Source: Mesostigma viride
Lineage: Eukaryota > Streptophyta > Mesostigmatophyceae > Mesostigmatales > Mesostigmataceae
Assembly: GCA_009746045.1 (NCBI GenBank)
Contig: RPFO01000079.1
Span: 6,800,953 to 6,864,952, forward strand
Length of the DNA: 64,000 nucleotides
Direction: 5' to 3'
The position numbers and the translations under genes were made by a program. The notes under the pieces are model-generated. The model was not told where the DNA came from. It ran no database searches and saw only the letters and a list, made by a program, of their open reading frames with translations. The stretch's first letter is position 1, and each line of letters opens with the position of its first letter. Positions 24,050-53,494 of the stretch are shown one piece after another.

Positions 24050-24747
24050 CTCCCTCCGTCGCGCATGCTCAGCCGGCCGCTGTCGCTCCGTCCGTGGCTC
24101 CCTCCGTCGCGCCTGCTCGGCCGGTCGAGCCTCAGCGTCATCCAGATTTGGGCAAGGCGTCGACGGGCAAGTGGGTGTTTGACACTATACCGAGGATACG
24201 TATGATTCGGCCATGGGTGATTGGACCTCTAGCTGCCCGACCGGCCACGACGTCTTCCCCTGTCGCCGCTCCTGCCGCTACCGCTTCTTCTGTCGCGCCC
24301 GCCTCCGCCGTCATCCATCAACCGCGCGTTGCTCCTGTTGGGAAGTCCTCAGCTTCGGTCACGCGTGTTAGCGAGAGTCGTGAGATCCGGCACGTGCGTC
24401 TGTGGCCCGACAACGTGGAGCGTTTCCTGGACTTGTTTTTCACCTCCGTTGCTCGTGGTGAGCTGGTCTTCTATCGGTTCCTCCTAGTGCGCGCCCTCCT
24501 TCTGCTGTCGGCAGAGCCCTTCGTGCGACAGTTTCAGTGTGGGTTCCTTGACTGGGCCCGTGGACAGGTGGTCCTGACACAGCATCGTTACTACTGGGCT
24601 TTCCTCGGCATGTATCCTGATGGCGTCTGGGAGGATGTGTTCCTCCATGTAGACAGGCATGATAACCCTGCTGATGTTGCTCATCACCGGGCGTACCTGG
24701 ATGTGCTTTTGGCCACCCGTGGTACTTTTCAGGCTACTGGTGTGTAG
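24050..24747 (+). CDS. Extra ORF downstream of integrase, function unknown
   Basis: The open frame (ATG used at 24094, 217 codons, stop at 24747) lies between integrase and the 3' LTR. It starts with an Ala/Pro/Val-rich repeat (QPAAVAPSVAPSVAPARPVE) and ends in a globular-looking part rich in Leu, Phe and Trp (FLDLFFTSVARGELVFYRFL, FLDWARGQVVLTQHRYYWAF). The proline-rich part continues upstream of the MITE at about 23490-23556 (PAQPAAIAPSVAP), so the original ORF began before the MITE and is now split. I recognise no chromodomain and no envelope-like membrane arrangement. Confidence 0.45.
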
Positions 24748-25108
24748 ACAGAGGGCTCTAGGCCCGACCTGAGGGTGTTGTCCCTCCGGTATATAGAGTC
24801 GCCCTCATATTCTGGCCAGTTGATTGGTCGTTCTTGGTCCTTGGTACTGATTTGTTTACTCTGTGTGTCCTGCCCAGTGCCGTCCCCCCCCGGCAAGGAC
24901 TCTGTTCCAGGCAGTTAGGGGAACCTCCCACCAGGCTTGGTGCTGGCTAACCCTACACCTCCCGGCGTGGTGGTGGAGACCGAGTTAACATGTTGGTGCT
25001 TTGTACCTTGGATGGCCTGTCGATTGTGTTAGGCTTTGTTGGGTGCTTTAGATCCTCCTTCTCCTTTGGTTTCCTCCGTGTACGTAGGGCGAGGGCTCCC
25101 TACCTTTG

Positions 25109-25120
25109 TGGGGGGGGAGG
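25109..25120 (+). other. Polypurine tract of the LTR element
   Basis: A G-rich purine run ending GGGGGGGAGG directly abuts the 3' LTR start at 25121, the expected place for plus-strand priming. Confidence 0.8.
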
Positions 25121-25683
25121 TGTTACGTCGCGTAACTTTTGTCGTTGTTACGGACGTAAATTAGGTCCTTCGTTGCCTCAGCCATTCGGGAGCAGTTCGC
25201 TGACTTTCCTAGGCTTACGTGTAGTTAGGACCTTTTGGCCGGTCGGTACCGGGCCTTGTGACGTGGCAAGTGTACAGTATGGTGGTTCGGTGCAGTCGCG
25301 TCGCGCTGCGTACTTTAGTAGTGGTCCTTTTATCCTGCGTGTGAACCTTGTGGACATGCGTTGGTCCTGTAGGCGAGGGTCGATGTCGGCCCGAGCATAC
25401 ACGCCTGTCGGCGATCATTTATGCAGCAGTTGTCCTTCGTGAATGGCACCCGGCGTGTGTTATGAATTAACACATATTAGCTAGGGTCATGGCAGTGTAG
25501 TATTGTTTCCTTCGTAGTACCCTGGTTTTATTCGGTGTATGGCGTATAATAATAGAATGCATTGAGAACAGAGTCGTCACGTCCCAGGTCTTTCCACAAC
25601 ATAGCTCCTCATCACTAGGTCCCTCACTAGTTTAGGTGAAGTCAGGCTAGGCGTTTGGAATAGAGAGGAGCCAGGGCGTAACA
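25121..25683 (+). repeat. 3' LTR
   Basis: 563 bp, the same length as the 5' LTR, with TGTTACG/CGTAACA ends and followed by the CTATC duplication. Differs from the 5' LTR only in the cluster at about 25639-25653. Confidence 0.96.
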
Positions 25684-25859
25684 CTATCATGCATAATATC
25701 TTAATGATAAGCGTGCGCTTGTAAAGTTTTTGCATGGTTTAAAATGATTAAATGATTCTATACATTAAAAACTGTAGAATAAAGCAAAAAAATGGAATAT
25801 TTATGCTGCCAAACGTCACAAATGTTCACATCAAAAGCTCGATGCAAACTGAGTCCTGA

Positions 25860-26200
25860 CAATGTAAGTAAGTAAGTACTTGCGTGTCATGCGCAAAGGC
25901 ATGCCACGGAGTACTATGCTAATCTCATTAGAAAAAAAATTACACAAAAGTTTAAACAAATATCGTCTGCATCATCCCCCAACCGTTAAGCACTAGATGG
26001 GGATGTAATCCTCATCCGAGCTGTCCTCTACTGTAATGGCAGACGAGGCGGTAGTGTGGCGGCTATCCTCAGGACCAATAACCTCCACTCTGGCTAGCAA
26101 CGGGCCGCGGGGCCCGTGGGGAGAAAACAGGAGCATACCCCTCGGGAAGGTGCTTATCGCAGATGGCAGCCCATTTCTCCTTGTCAATCATGCGGGCGCG
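25860..26200 (-). mobile_element. LINE family B 3' end, minus strand
   Basis: The minus-strand frame (26187-25993) ends VEDSSDEDYIPI-stop. About 110 bp of 3' UTR and a CTTA-type tail (GTAAGTAAGTAAGTAC on the plus strand, 25863-25878) follow. It faces the plus-oriented copy at 26335-26590 five-prime to five-prime, forming an inverted repeat. Confidence 0.75.
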
Positions 26201-26334
26201 GAGTACGGATAGTCCCAGAAGCCCTGACAATGTAAGCATGCATGTTCATCCATCATGAATAGTTAAGTTTATGTGCAAGTTTCCATGTCCATAGGGTAGC
26301 AATTGATGTCATTTACATGCCCCTCCATATAGGC

Positions 26335-26590
26335 CAAGGAAGTCCCCAGGTGGAGGTTATTGGCCCTGATGATAGCCGCTATACACTACGGCCTCGTCTG
26401 CCATTACAGTAGAGGACAGCTCGGATGAGGATTACATCCCCATCTAGTGCTTAATGGTTGGGGGATGATGCAGACGAGATTTGTTTAAACTTCAAATGTG
26501 TAATTCGTTTTTCTAATGAGATTAGCATAGTACTCCGTGGCATGCCTTTGCGCATGACACGCAACTACTTACTTACTTATATAGGCCAAA
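26335..26590 (+). mobile_element. LINE family B 3' end, plus strand
   Basis: Inverted copy of 25860-26200: GGAGGTTATTGGCCCTGATG (VEVIGPDDSR), a frameshift, then the DSSDEDYIPI end, the 3' UTR, and ACTTACTTACTT as tail (26565-26580). Confidence 0.75.
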
Positions 26591-26779
26591 ATGTAAAAAA
26601 ACATGAACCTTATGCTGTTATACGTCACAGTTAACCTTGCCAGGGTTGCCCGATGACCCCCAATATTGGGGGGTAAACACTACCATATATGTGCTCGCTT
26701 GGGCCAAAAACCTGGGTTCAACATGTTTTAGCAAGCCAGTGAGTGAAATAATTTTTTGGCCAGAAATAGCAATAAAAAT

Positions 26780-27500
26780 TTGATGTGTTCACGCTGGCAG
26801 CTTTCGTGGAGGAAAAACTCCGCTGTCTTGGGGCCCATGGCCCCGAACTCCTCAAGGACAAAGGGGTTGACCCGGTGGGGCTCCACATTGCTGTAGGAGG
26901 TAAATTATAACTTGTCGCGCTCAGTCACAGCGGCAGCAGCGCCGGCATCCACAGCCGCCCGGAGGATGTGCATGGCGACCGGAGAGCGGCCGAGCCACGG
27001 AGACATCGATGAGCAGGTGGCAACCCTGCCCATCGTAGACTTCAAGCACGGTAATATCGGGGCGGTGGTTGGGTGAGTAGAGGGGGGCCCCATCCGCGTC
27101 CTCGCACTTGACATGGTGGAGTGGGGAAAGACCGACCGAACCATGCATGGCACACACCAGTCCCGGAGGAGAGCGGTATGGAGATAGAGGAACCAGTTCT
27201 GGTTCGATCTGCTGGCCTGGCACCCATGCACACGATGTTGTGCGTCCCAGTAGTATCGAGAGCTTAAGCCCGCAGCTCAGTGCCGCAGGACGCACCCGCT
27301 GTGATGAGAGGTTGCGGGGCAAACTGTCAGCTGGTGGCGGAAAGCGATGGCGTAAAGGGCCGGAACCAGCGTGAACAAAGGGCTCATGGGGAGGGCGCGC
27401 AGGAATGCGGACCCCACGCTCCCCTCAAGGTAAACAGAGTGAAGCCAAGCCTTCCCCTGATCGTTCATCATGCAAGCTCGCATGCAGACCCATCATCATG
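26780..27500 (-). pseudogene. LINE ORF2 C-terminal region, broken
   Basis: Minus-strand pieces in different frames, in order: GSAFLRALPMSPLFTLVPAL (about 27430-27370), VPLSPYRSPP (about 27190), NHRPDITVLEVYDGQGCHLL followed by IDVSVARP (about 27075-27000), AAAAVTERDKL and NPFVLEEFGAMGPKTA (about 26870-26830). The order LP..., RPD...D and PF-E-G is typical of the region after RT in many protist and algal LINEs; RPD...ID also recalls the restriction-like endonuclease of R2-type elements. Several frameshifts. Together with 25860-26200 it may be one minus-strand LINE into which the plus copy was inserted. Confidence 0.6.
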
Positions 27501-28017
27501 CAGTCGGCACAGTGTAGTATATCCGCGCGTACATAGGTCTTTTGTTGTTTTTCATGAACGCAGGCTATATTCCGGTTGCTCAGTCCAGCTAGCTGGGCGG
27601 AGATCCGCCGTTCGGTACGTCCCACTTAAGCGCTGTCAGCGCCATGCATGCCCGATTTGATCACCCCGCATCCCCCTTTACCTTAATTAATTCGTGCAGG
27701 CTGTGCCGTGAGGATTCTCACCTCGGGATCTAGCATGCATGCATGATGCATGCATGATGCCTAGTCACGCACGGTACACAACCAGCCATAGCCTTAGCCT
27801 AGTCCTAGTACAGCCATGCTACGCCCTGGCTATGTTCAGATTACTTGCCCACGCTCCTTGCTATGATATGCTCACATGGGTCTTATTGCACCCACAGACT
27901 GCCGGATCGTTAGCGTGTCCGTTTAGCTAGCGCGCCCGAATGCAGCTGGGGCATGCCTTTGGCATGAAGGAGACTGGGGGTCTCTGCCCTTTCTCCTGTA
28001 GTGCACACACAGGGATA
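27501..28017. other. Gene-less stretch
   Basis: Contains an ATGCATGC-rich patch at 27733-27760, a single TTAATTAATT at 27683 and no coding signal that I can support. Confidence 0.5.
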
Positions 28018-28075
28018 TTAAAAGCACTTCGGTGCTCCGTGACTCCCCAACGGGAGCACGAGTTTAATTAATTAA
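28018..28075 (+). mobile_element. LINE 3' hairpin and TTAA tail (fragment)
   Basis: The hairpin at 28039-28059 has the same sequence as that at 5421-5441 and is followed by TTTAATTAATTAA. The tail is cut after 28075 by the TTAA-flanked element, so this is a LINE 3' end that served as the target. Confidence 0.8.
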
Positions 28076-29797
28076 CTCGTCGTCTGTCCCAACTCAGTCC
28101 TCAAAAGAGGACTGAGTTGACCTTTTTCAACCGGGTGTAGCGACTAGACCTGGGGGGTCCATCCCAAATGTTTTGATGTGGATCGAGGGTGTATTTGATG
28201 TCAATTTGCTGGAAAAAATGCTGCGTTAGTTAAAACTTGACCCAAACACCTGGAAATTACTCGGACATATGACACCCTCGGCGAATTTGCATTTTTCGGG
28301 ATAAGAGCGCGTGGGGAAAATTTAATCAAATCATGGTGCACGTTAGAAAAATATAGGCATGTAAACAATATAGTTCTTGAAACGTGGCAAAAAACTGGGC
28401 TCAATTTGGCCACTGCCACTGCCTGAAACAATTAAAAAACTCTCAGTCCTCAGGAGAGGAATGGGGCTTTTGCTAACTTTGCTAGCATGTAAGTGCGGTC
28501 ATACTACACACCACCGTGGCCACCAACCATCCCAATCACCTCATTTCCCTTCAAGCGTAACAGGACAACACACTTGCATCATCATGCTGCAGTTGTATCA
28601 TACCTTATCATGTAGTGAGAGCCTATGCATGCACGTAGGGAATGGGCTTGGATACCTACCAACAAAGGGTTATGTTATAAGTGTCAACCACCAATATAAT
28701 GGGTAGGTTAAGCATCTTTCCATTGTTTCTAACAACAATAGATATGGCTATAACTGTTTTTCCTTGCCATGATGTGGCCAACATAGTTGCTGGCACATGA
28801 TGGCAGTGGTTTGTCACCAAGACTTTTCACTCACCCGTATAAGCTTGAAAGCACCCTTGACGCAGGCTGTGGCCACACAATCATGCAGTATGAACGTAGC
28901 AAAAGAATAACTAACATCTATGAAGGTGTTTAAACCTGCACAGCTCCTAAAACCCTGCACAACTACACTGGGTTAAGGCAAATGCCTGCTAACATCATCT
29001 GAAAAGGGGGTTTTAGAGAGGGGCAGGCAACGGTCAAGAAAGAGCATCAAGACTTGAACCTGACAACGCCTGGCAAGCTTAAACTCATGTGAGAACATCA
29101 AGAAACGAAGAGGCAACGATAATCCGACTTTACCTGGCACGGCTGGCGTTACCTTGGCCCAGGCGGTGCCCGCAAAAGTGGCACTTTGCGGCACATAGAC
29201 CATGACGTGACAGAGTGGTCGAAATCATCAAATCTATACTGCCACTCAATTTATTCTAATACAATACATGTTACAATGTAGAAAGAAACCTATCAGCCAT
29301 TGAAATCGCGCCGGAAAGCAAGCGCAGTCATCAATTCCGTCGACCTGCCTTATCGCAGTTTTTTCCAGCAAGAACAGTGCCGACACCGGGTAAATCGCTT
29401 CCCTGCGAGCTAAAAATTAGGATTTATCATCTATAGGACATATAAAATCTATTTCCTGAGTTTGGACAGCTAACTCTTCCGCAAACGTAAACTGCATGCA
29501 TGGGCGCGAGCCGCCATGGCTAGGTCGTGCATTTCCGGAACTCGCGTTTCACGTGGAAAAGTACCCTTACCACCTGTACTTTGACCGTACATTTAGCCGC
29601 TCATACCAAATCCAAAAAAATCCCAAAAATATGTCCAAGAAAGATCTTTTCACGTAGTATTTGAATAAATTTTGAGAGAATTTTTTTGTCAAACATTCTG
29701 ACCGGGGCGAATTTTGTACAGAACCTCAAAACTCGGTCCTCAGGAGAGGACTGAGAAAAACTCAGTCCTCTCCAGAGGTAGTGGGACAGACGACGAG
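28076..29797 (+). mobile_element. 1722-bp non-autonomous TTAA-flanked (piggyBac-type) element
   Basis: The ends are a perfect 15-bp inverted repeat, CTCGTCGTCTGTCCC (28076-28090) and its complement (29783-29797). TTAA flanks each side (28072-28075 and 29798-29801), the target duplication typical of piggyBac transposons. Subterminal copies of CTCAGTCCTC in both orientations lie at about 28096-28120, 28441-28460 and 29729-29778 and can fold into hairpins. No transposase-like frame is found, so the element would depend on an enzyme from elsewhere. Because the target lies in a TTAA repeat the left TTAA is weak evidence alone; the right one stands in unique sequence. Confidence 0.75.
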
Positions 29798-30739
29798 TTA
29801 ATGATGCATGCATGGGCGGCCGGCCTGCGACATAACTTTCACGTTTAAGCACCGAATTCAGCTGTGAATATCACAATCGCTTCGTCTTTCTAAGAAACAC
29901 ACGCTGATATAATTTTCCGAAGCTATTACGCAGTATATGACAAGCAAACGCTCCTCGACGCAACGCAGCCTGGCGGCTGCGCTAGGCAATGAAAATACGT
30001 CTGCAGCTCCGGCTGCAGCTTCGCCCTCAGGTCCGGCAGGCAGGCTGCGGTGACACTAGTCGCGCACTGGTGGTCGCCCCGCACCCTCGTGGGCTTCATG
30101 CCTCGCCTTCGATCAGCCTCGCCTGAGCCCAAACGCAGCCGCCCAAACGAACCTAGCTGGTCTGAGTACGACTTTGACGTTGACGGTTTATTTTCCACCT
30201 TCGACGTCAACAGACCGCCGGCTATTCCGACATCAGCAGGCCACACATCCGGATACTGGAGCTCCTGTTTTATGGGTCGTATGCTTCCCTTCTTGACCTG
30301 TGCCAGCGCTTCCAACGCCACAAGTGCTTCCGCAGCCAGTCTGACGGCCAGTTTCAGCCCCGCGCACCTGACCTGTCTGGCCGCATGGTCGCGACCGCGC
30401 CTTCAGCTTGCCGCCCTCTTTTCCATCCTTCAGCGTGCTTCCGCGGACCTCTGGCAACCCGTCCGGTCCCCTTGACCGAATCCACCCTCCTCCTCCACCT
30501 CCACGCAGCCATCCCACAGCACGTGACGCCCCTTGCTGCATGCAGATGTGGCAGCTGTGGGTCGCACGCTGGCTGCTGAGCTCCCCACCATCCCCACCGC
30601 CACTGCCACCCTCCTCGCCTCCCCCCCCCACCCCCCCTGGCCTCCGCCTCCACCGACTCCATCACCGCCCAGCTCCGCGACATCGACCAGCACCTTAAGG
30701 ACAATGCAATCGCCATCGAGGTCCTGCAAAACACCCAGC

Positions 30740-32416
30740 GTACGCCAATACGCCGTATAATACGGTAAATACGCCGTATTATACAATACGGCGAGGTTTG
30801 GCGTACTAACGTACTAGAAATACGCCGTATTGCGTTCTCAACGCAAATACGGCGCATAATACGTATTTTTCGCGTATTATACGGCGCCCGGCTCCGGAAT
30901 TTGGCGCCAGAGCTAGTTTTGGCGTTGCTGACCTAGGCAGGTACGCAGCCTGAACCGTACTTGGGGAGTACGGGCCTACGGTTGGTCCCGCTTGTCATCT
31001 CTGCCAGTTGACGGCGTGGGTAAACGATGGCAAAACGAGACCGACTTGCATAAATATGATAGTTGACCTCCGCGGCCATGGAGGTGCAGAAATCTGACTG
31101 GTATGGGAGCATGGCTGGACATTTTGAACTGCAATTTTGCAGGCATGATCCATAGGTCCTAAACAGCGTGTATCATTGGCAGGCAACGCCTGGGTGTGCG
31201 CAGATATGTCTCGACCCTATGCTCGGTGCAGCAACCTCGTTTGATCAGCGACCAGGTCGGTCGCCGTGCATGTGCTAACTGTTACTAGGCGGGAAATAAG
31301 TCGATACGTTTGTACGCGGATAGATGTGTAAAATATATTGCTGACATGTTTTATTGGCGACGACGGCCAGGAAAGCGGCTCGCAGCTACATCGATGAGGT
31401 GGGCATCCGGCTAGCTCCAGCAAGGAAGGTAATTAATCTGCGGTTTTGATCTGGTATGTGCTATCCTGTTCACGTTTTATTGCATACTGTATCAAGGTTT
31501 TGGGTCGAATCGTATACCTATCAATAAGTTCATGGTTGTAATAAGGAATTAGTTCAATTAGCAATCTATATACCATGCAGTGGATGAGTATCACACTTCA
31601 TGACCTTTATGTAAACAACAAACTGTCGACACTCCCTCGGGCTCCCCCAGAATAGATTCTAGCCAGCTGTCTAGAAGAGGGCAATCGACATAGCTTTTAC
31701 ATTATAGCATGACTTGCCATGTATTTCTCGAGCATAGTATACTGATCTAGCCCCAACGGCTTAGAGTAGCCCCAACGGTTTAGAGTGGCATGAACGCAAT
31801 CACATTAGCCCAGCCATGGCTCAGCGTGGCCATTTGCTTATGCCTTAGCAGACGCCCGTTGAGCACACTTCACCTTTCTTGTACAGCATCAGCTATGCTT
31901 CAGCCTACCTCTGGTATCGTTAATAATGGTTGTCCCACAGTGATGCGCCCCGGCCCCGTGATGTGGATAGAGCGCTCGATGTGGCCTGCCCACCGACTGG
32001 TGGGCGGTGGCAGTGAGAGAAGCTAGGGCGCCCTCCCTCCCTCTCATTGTGTACAGGGGTTGAAGGTTCCTCTACTTTGTATTGGCACCCATGTGACGCA
32101 GTCACGTGATAATTAACTAATTAATTAATTAATTACACTTCATACAATTGATGAGACAACCAAGTGAGTGTCAAACGGCTACCGGCGACCTCTACGTGCA
32201 TTGTATTGTTTTTCATCAAGATTGAGACATTAGCTAGAGTTTTTGAGAGGCACGCCCATGGGATAAACACCTTAGAATATTTTATCCTAATTGAAAATCC
32301 ACTTTTCCGGTCAAAAAACCACTTTTTTTTTTTGGCGTATAATACGCGTATAATACGCGTATAATACGGCAATACGCAATACGCCGAGGTTTTGCCGTAT
32401 TGCCGTATTGCCGTAC
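30740..32416. mobile_element. Candidate TIR element with TACGCC / ATAATACG palindromic ends
   Basis: Both ends carry clusters of overlapping palindromic motifs: GTACGCCAATACGCCGTATA at the left (30740) and, read inwards from the right (32416), GTACGGCAATACGGCAATAC. Related motifs (ATTATACG, AATACGGCGAGG) fill the outer 150 bp on the left and 85 bp on the right. It interrupts the LINE ORF1. The TA at both borders could be a mariner-type duplication, but borders are not certain. No transposase frame. A family C repeat (31867-32145) lies inside. Confidence 0.5.
31867..32145 (+). mobile_element. Short retroelement family C, (TTAA)n tail, copy 1
   Basis: About 280 bp sharing blocks with 43535-43780: an ACAGCATC...TCAGCCTAC block, the AGAGCGCTC...GTGGC...TGCCC block, GGGCGCCC and GTGACGCAG. 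Just before the AATTAATT tail is a small hairpin (GTGAC-GCA-GTCAC at 32095-32107). I found no coding frame and no clear pol III boxes, so it may be a SINE or the 3' end of a LINE. Confidence 0.55.
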
Positions 32417-33239
32417 TGGCTCACACTGAAAACACCGCAGGCCTCACCGCCCACTGAGGCGGTGAAGGACATTGCCGCCAAGCCCGCCCCAGCTGGCCTG
32501 GCTGGCGATGCTCCTCCCATGCCGACCTGGGCGGACATGCTCAGTTAAGCAGCACACCACCTCCATCACCTCCGCCGTCGCAGCACAGCTCCAGCAGCAG
32601 ACGCTAGACCTCCGCGAGGAGGCCGAGCTCGCCAAGCGCAGCCTTGATCAACGTCATCGTCAAGAAAGTTCTTCGACATGGAGGAGGGTGAGAATTCCGA
32701 GAAGCTTACGCGTGCGTTTGAGAGAGAAATCCTTGGTCGCATGGGCCTTAATGGTGAGATCGAGCTGGTCGCCCACCGCCTTCCCTGCGCGCGGGGTAAG
32801 GCAGGGGCGCCCCCGCTTCTCGTCACCTTTAAGAAGGTTCCCGGCGGACAAGATTTCTTTTCTCAGACGCCGCAAGCGGCTCGAGAACACTCCCTTCACC
32901 GTGGACGACGACTTGACCCTGGCGCAGCAACAACGGCGACGGGAGCTATGGCCGACCTACCTCCAGCTCCGGCAGACCAAGGCGGGGCAGCCGGTGTACT
33001 GGAAGGGGGCGGCCATCTACGTCGGCCACAAGCCAGGGCTGGCATGCGACCCCCGCGGCCCCAACGACTCCAGACGCCCCTGCTTAGGGGAATACAGCAG
33101 CAGTAGTGTAGAATAGATAGACCGTGGCCATGTACAGGTAAGCCTCCTACAGGCTGTATACCAGCTGATTCACGAGTATTATTTAGCCATGTATTTTTTT
33201 TTTAACTTGAGCCATGTATTTCATTTTAAGTATTTTTTT

Positions 33240-33312
33240 TTCCTAATAAGATTAGCATAGTACTCCGTGGCATGCCTTTGCGCATGACACGCAAGTACTT
33301 ACTTATTTAGTC
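33240..33312 (+). mobile_element. LINE family B 3' UTR and tail fragment
   Basis: AATAAGATTAGCATAGTACT and the following CCGTGGCATGCCTTTGCGCA match the last 60 bp of the family B 3' UTR at 26515-26575, then ACTTACTTATTT as a short tail. It follows the ORF1-like region in the same orientation, so the two may be one internally deleted element. Confidence 0.7.
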
Positions 33313-33589
33313 ATGTACATGTGTGCCTATGATGTGCCACACTCCAGATGATGCCTAGCTTTATCTAGTTATGCTGAGCCCATGCAGACAGCTGCTCTCT
33401 GCTGAGAGGCCACGCTCTAGCTCTTGTATCAAAGAGACAACCTTGTATAGCTATGCTGATCTTGCCCCCCATGACAGACTCCCCCTTAGCTGGGCATAGC
33501 TTGATAGATCATGGGGATGCAGGTGCCCTGGTGCACCTAGAGCAAGTGTCGTTTACATTACCACCCTTGCAGGAAGTAGTTTAGAATGT

Positions 33590-33715
33590 ACTATAGGCCA
33601 TATGCCCCTTCTCAAGGGCCATGTGCTACATATACTCCCAACGGAGTTATGTTCCTAATTAATTAATTAATTAATTAATTAATTAATTAATTAATTAATT
33701 AATTAATTAATTAAT
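33590..33715 (+). mobile_element. LINE 3' hairpin and (TTAA)n tail beside the golgin stop codon
   Basis: Hairpin at 33628-33652 (ACATA-T-ACTCC / GGAGT-TATGT, loop CAAC, one bulged T) followed by about 60 bp of TTAA repeats. It lies only about 30 bp beyond the golgin stop codon, so it must be in the golgin 3' UTR or mark its end. Confidence 0.75.
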
Positions 33716-33742
33716 CACACACAAGTGCCTACTTACCAACTG

Positions 33743-53494
<19,752 letters not shown>

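Larger units (their letters stand above)
15210..25683 (+). mobile_element. Complete, inactive Ty3/gypsy-type LTR retrotransposon
   Basis: Two 563-bp LTRs flank the element, which sits between copies of CTATC (15205-15209 and 25684-25688), a 5-bp target duplication. In order it has a primer-binding site, gag with zinc knuckle, aspartic protease, traces of RT, RNase H, H2C2 zinc finger, integrase and one extra downstream ORF. This protease-RT-RNase H-integrase order is that of Ty3/gypsy (Metaviridae-like) elements. Stops and frameshifts in every domain make it inactive. It contains three younger insertions: a SINE-like fragment (about 18645), a Penelope-like element (19870-21917) and a MITE (23557-24049). 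Without the two sized insertions it would be about 7.9 kb. Confidence 0.95.
30080..33116 (+). pseudogene. LINE ORF1-like gene, broken and split by an insertion
   Basis: The 5' part (30080-30739) begins with a basic Pro/Ser-rich region (LRSASPEPKRSRPNEPSW) and a coiled-coil-like piece (DSITAQLRDIDQHLKDNAIA, about 30655-30715). The 3' part (32417-33116) has AGDAPPMPTWADMLS, a second coiled-coil-like piece (VAAQLQQQTLDLREEAELAK), FEREILGRMGLNGEIELVAH, a VTFKKV strand and TPFTVDDDLTLAQQQRRREL with VYWKGAAIYV, spread over at least two frames. Coiled coil, then RNA-binding core, then C-terminal domain matches L1-type ORF1 proteins, which bind the element RNA. No ORF2 follows; a family B 3' end appears at 33240. 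Confidence 0.55.

Noticed and set aside
15267-25491. Identical ORFs of 67-74 codons (minus) and the shared plus-strand ORF in both LTRs.
   Set aside because: They are the same LTR sequence read twice; no start context or domain supports coding.
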